From: Erythrocercus mccallii
Taxonomy: Eukaryota; Chordata; Aves; Passeriformes; Dicruridae
Direction of reading: 5' to 3'
Assembly (NCBI GenBank): GCA_013397435.1
Contig: VZRG01001521.1
Location: 1,761-65,760, forward strand
Length of the DNA: 64,000 nt
Part shown: positions 61,222 to 64,000 of the stretch, piece after piece
How positions within the stretch are numbered: position 1 is the stretch's first letter
Layout: each line of letters starts with the position of its first letter
Notes under the pieces: generated by a model
Seen by the model: only the letters and a program-made list of their open reading frames with translations
Database searches by the model: none
What the model was told of the DNA's origin: nothing
Made by a program: the position numbers and the translations under genes

Positions 61222-64000
61222 GATGGCACTGCTTTGTTTTTAACCCAGCTTTGCTCTCTGCACACCTCTCAGAGATGGGCCTCCCTTCTCCTCCTCCTCC
61301 TCCTCCTCCTGTGTGCAGTAGAGCAGTTGCAGCAGTTTTCATGTCATGTCCTTGCAAAACCTCCCTGTCTTGGGGCCTTTCTGACCCCTCCAATTGCTGC
61401 CAGCAATTTTGTACCTGCACAGTGTTCACTCGGCACAGGCTGGCATTACCTTTGCTCTGGGAAAGTCCCTTTTGCAATGCAACTTGGCTGCTGCAGTGTG
61501 TAGAGCTCGCTTAGGCAGAGGAGGGATGTCAGAGATGGGATGTACTTTAAAACGATGCCCAGTTGCTCTGTTTTTGACAGTGACTTTGCTGAGCATTCTT
61601 CTACCCAGTGCCAGGGCTTGATGAACTCACAAGGTATTGCACTGTCTTGATGAAATATCAGTTAAGTCCAAGGCCTCAAGTGCCTCACTTGCCCCGACGC
61701 ACTCTGAGATGGAAAAAACCCTGATGCTGCTCTGTCAGAATGTACGATAGATGGTTAAACGCCCTCTCCTGTTTTACAGAAGACAGGAATAAATTTATTA
61801 CCAGTGCTGCAGGAAACCCAACTGCTCAATGGTCACAAAGATCCCCGAGTACCTACTGTTCCCCAGAAGGACTAGGTGGTAGTGCTGAAGAACATATTTG
61901 TGCTGATAAACATTACGCGCAATTTGCATGCCAGCTGGATCAGCTACTTACTTGCTATTCTTTTTGCAACCATAATTTTTATCATAAATATTTTCCAGAC
62001 GTACATCAGTAGCTCATATCGCTTGGCTGGCAAGTCTAAGACAAGACTGTCTTAGTGAGCCAGACGGTTTGCACAAAACAAGCTGACTGTGTACCCCAGA
62101 AAGTGGTCATTTCCTGATTCTTTTGAGGCTCTGAGCTCTTTCTCAATACCTAGGGTACATCTGCAGGCAGATTATGGCAAGAATTTTATAACTCCACAAG
62201 CATTAATGGAGGAAATGGTATTTTGCCACCTTGCATTATACGTCTTGCCAGTGATATTTTATTTTTAAAACGACTTCAAGTTGGATGAGTGTAGGAGGAA
62301 GCGGTTAGGACCCCAGGTCTTGATCCTGAGACTGCAGTTTGCAGCTGCAGTAAAATATGTCACTGAAATGTAGGTGACACTTTGTGTTGCACTTCCATAG
62401 AGAGGGTGAAGGATGACTCACATGACTGTGTAGCTGTGATCTGTCTAGGTAAAGCAGGTGAACAGCAAGATGGGAAGGAGATAAAGGAGGGACTGAGCTG
62501 GACAGTGAGACATGCATGGGAGGAATGCAGCTGATGTGCAGGAAAAGGAGAGGGAGCAGAGGAGTGGAATATTAAATCAGCAGAAGTGCAGGTTTGTATT
62601 GCAGCCCTCCAGGGTCCTGCTGAACAGCCTCAGGGCAGTCAAGGGCTGAAGTTTATGCTACATCAGGTGAGACAAGGGGCAATATTGCTCTCCTCTCCAG
62701 GGCAAGCCTGGAGATGAGATTGCATGGGGAAGGCAAGGGAGGTGTTTTGACGGATTGTTGTCCTCCTGGTGACATTGCTAGTTGGATCAGGGTGGAATTT
62801 ACTCCTCACCTCAGGGTAGCAGGTGGGTTTTTTTGTTGTCCTCAGCACCCTAGAGGAACACAAGCTTCTGAGGGTCATAAAGGCATTTTCCCCTGGGATT
62901 TGTTAAGCATCTATGACTTACAATGAGAGCAGGAGGTATAAGGTTGGTTTTTTTGGGGTGGTTTGTTTGTTTTAATGCTCCTACAGTTTCTGACAGGTGG
63001 TTGTCTGCAATGGTCTCTCTGCAGTTCTCCCTGCACAGCAGTTAGAGAGGGGACCCTGAAGAGTTGTGGTGGGTGGGTCTGGAGCAGGCCCTGGGTGGTT
63101 GTGTGGTGAATGACCAGGTCATTTAATTTCAGCCTTACTAAGCAGTTTGTCCACTGGCATATCCCACACAATAACTCCTAACTTAGCTTTTTTTCTTCTT
63201 CTTCCCATAAAACATAAAAAAGTAGAAGAGAAGCAGGAGATATCTGGAAGTCCTTGTAGACTCCTGTTTGGTGGTGATTGGTTTAGAAGACTGCATTGTG
63301 CTTCAGTATTTTATTACTACTCTAATGCTTATCAAAGCATTCTAAGAAGTCCTTCAAAGGGCAGACAGTCTGCATGAGTGCAGAGCGTGATGCTTCCTCT
63401 CACTGCCTTACCAGCAATAAGATGCAAGTCCACATGGCTCTTAGACTCTAGATTTTTGATTACAGGAGGTCCCAAATCCAAGCTCTTCAGCTCCTAGTGA
63501 GGAGAATGGGGAAGATGATACAGTGCCAGCTATCTGTGTTTTGCTTTGACATTAGAGGCAGCTCTGTGCCCAAGCTGCAGCAGACAAGCTGTAGCCCTGC
63601 AGGCAGTGCACAGGCTGCAAAGACCTTTGTTGTTTGTAGCACAAGCATCTCCTCTTCTGCTTGTAGCCCACAGCTCCAGCTGGTGAGACAAGGCATATGG
63701 CAAGGCTGTGTGAGACTGATGGGTAAGGTTTCTGGTATCTTAGAACATGCTGGACAGTAATACTTTCATTTTTAATCCTTTTATTATCCAAATGGCTGAT
63801 TAAAAAGAAAGAAAACGTCTTGCAATGAAGTGCTGTTGCAACAGTTAGTTTCTGGTGACTAAATCCACACTGATTTTGGTGTTTCTAGCCAAGTAGTGGG
63901 GCATGGAATGACTTCTTACTGCCCTAAATGGACAATCCCGTCATCTCTAGAGACACTGCAGACTCTTTATGCTGCCAACACTCATTAAGGATCCTGTTTT
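61222..64000. other. Intergenic DNA without recognisable genes
   Basis: Mixed-composition DNA with a (CCT)n microsatellite at 61287-61310. Several open frames of 60-160 codons overlap on both strands, but none resembles a known family. No exon of the expected downstream genes MCFD2 or TTC7A is recognised before the window ends. Confidence 0.55.
61287..61310 (+). repeat. (CCT)n microsatellite
   Basis: About seven CCT units, polypyrimidine on this strand, lie 66 bases beyond the LTR's right target-site copy. Confidence 0.92.

Noticed and set aside
61027..61503. 158-codon plus-strand open frame
   Set aside because: It begins inside the LTR in antisense and crosses the CCT microsatellite, giving a Leu run; a chance frame.
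29751..64000. Search for exons of MCFD2 or TTC7A, expected downstream in mammals
   Set aside because: No EF-hand or TPR-type exon translation was recognised on either strand. They probably lie beyond the window.
1..64000. Search for CRISPR arrays, phage or bacterial gene clusters, rRNA or other novel multi-gene systems
   Set aside because: Nothing of the kind is present. The window is vertebrate non-coding DNA around one conserved gene.

Overview
The window is vertebrate nuclear DNA, almost certainly from a bird. The evidence is one eukaryotic gene with a large intron, fragments of the CR1 LINE family that dominates avian genomes, a solo LTR with avian retrovirus-like layout, and long AT-rich non-coding DNA. 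There is no bacterial, phage or CRISPR content. The only protein-coding gene I can support is SOCS5 (suppressor of cytokine signalling 5), whose 536-codon reading frame lies entirely in one exon at 28140-29750 on the + strand.

Layout. Positions 1-270 are a CpG island cut by the window edge, probably the SOCS5 promoter and non-coding first exon. From about 271 to 28127 is a long intron of AT-rich DNA with CR1 fragments (9701-10090, 13720-13801, 21735-21832), microsatellites, a 925-base assembly gap (20162-21086) and two exon-like intervals with good splice signals (15022-15107, 25596-25687) that could be alternative 5'UTR exons. The coding exon opens at 28128, and the 3'UTR runs to about 31.1 kb, where AATAAA signals lie.

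The remaining 33 kb shows no recognisable protein exon and reads as intergenic DNA. In mammals SOCS5 is followed by a wide gene-poor interval before MCFD2 and TTC7A, which fits (recalled synteny, not checked). This part holds three more CR1 copies (41309-41415, 52318-52820, 55527-55595), simple repeats and a small GC-rich, G-quadruplex-bearing CpG island abutting a CR1 (52030-52317). It also holds a 311-bp solo LTR on the - strand (60905-61215), flanked by a perfect 6-bp target-site duplication. Several short regions carry clustered transcription-factor-like motifs and are enhancer candidates by inference only.

I found no undescribed biological system. The observations most worth checking are the orphan CpG island next to the CR1, the solo LTR with intact target duplication, and the three exon-like intervals.
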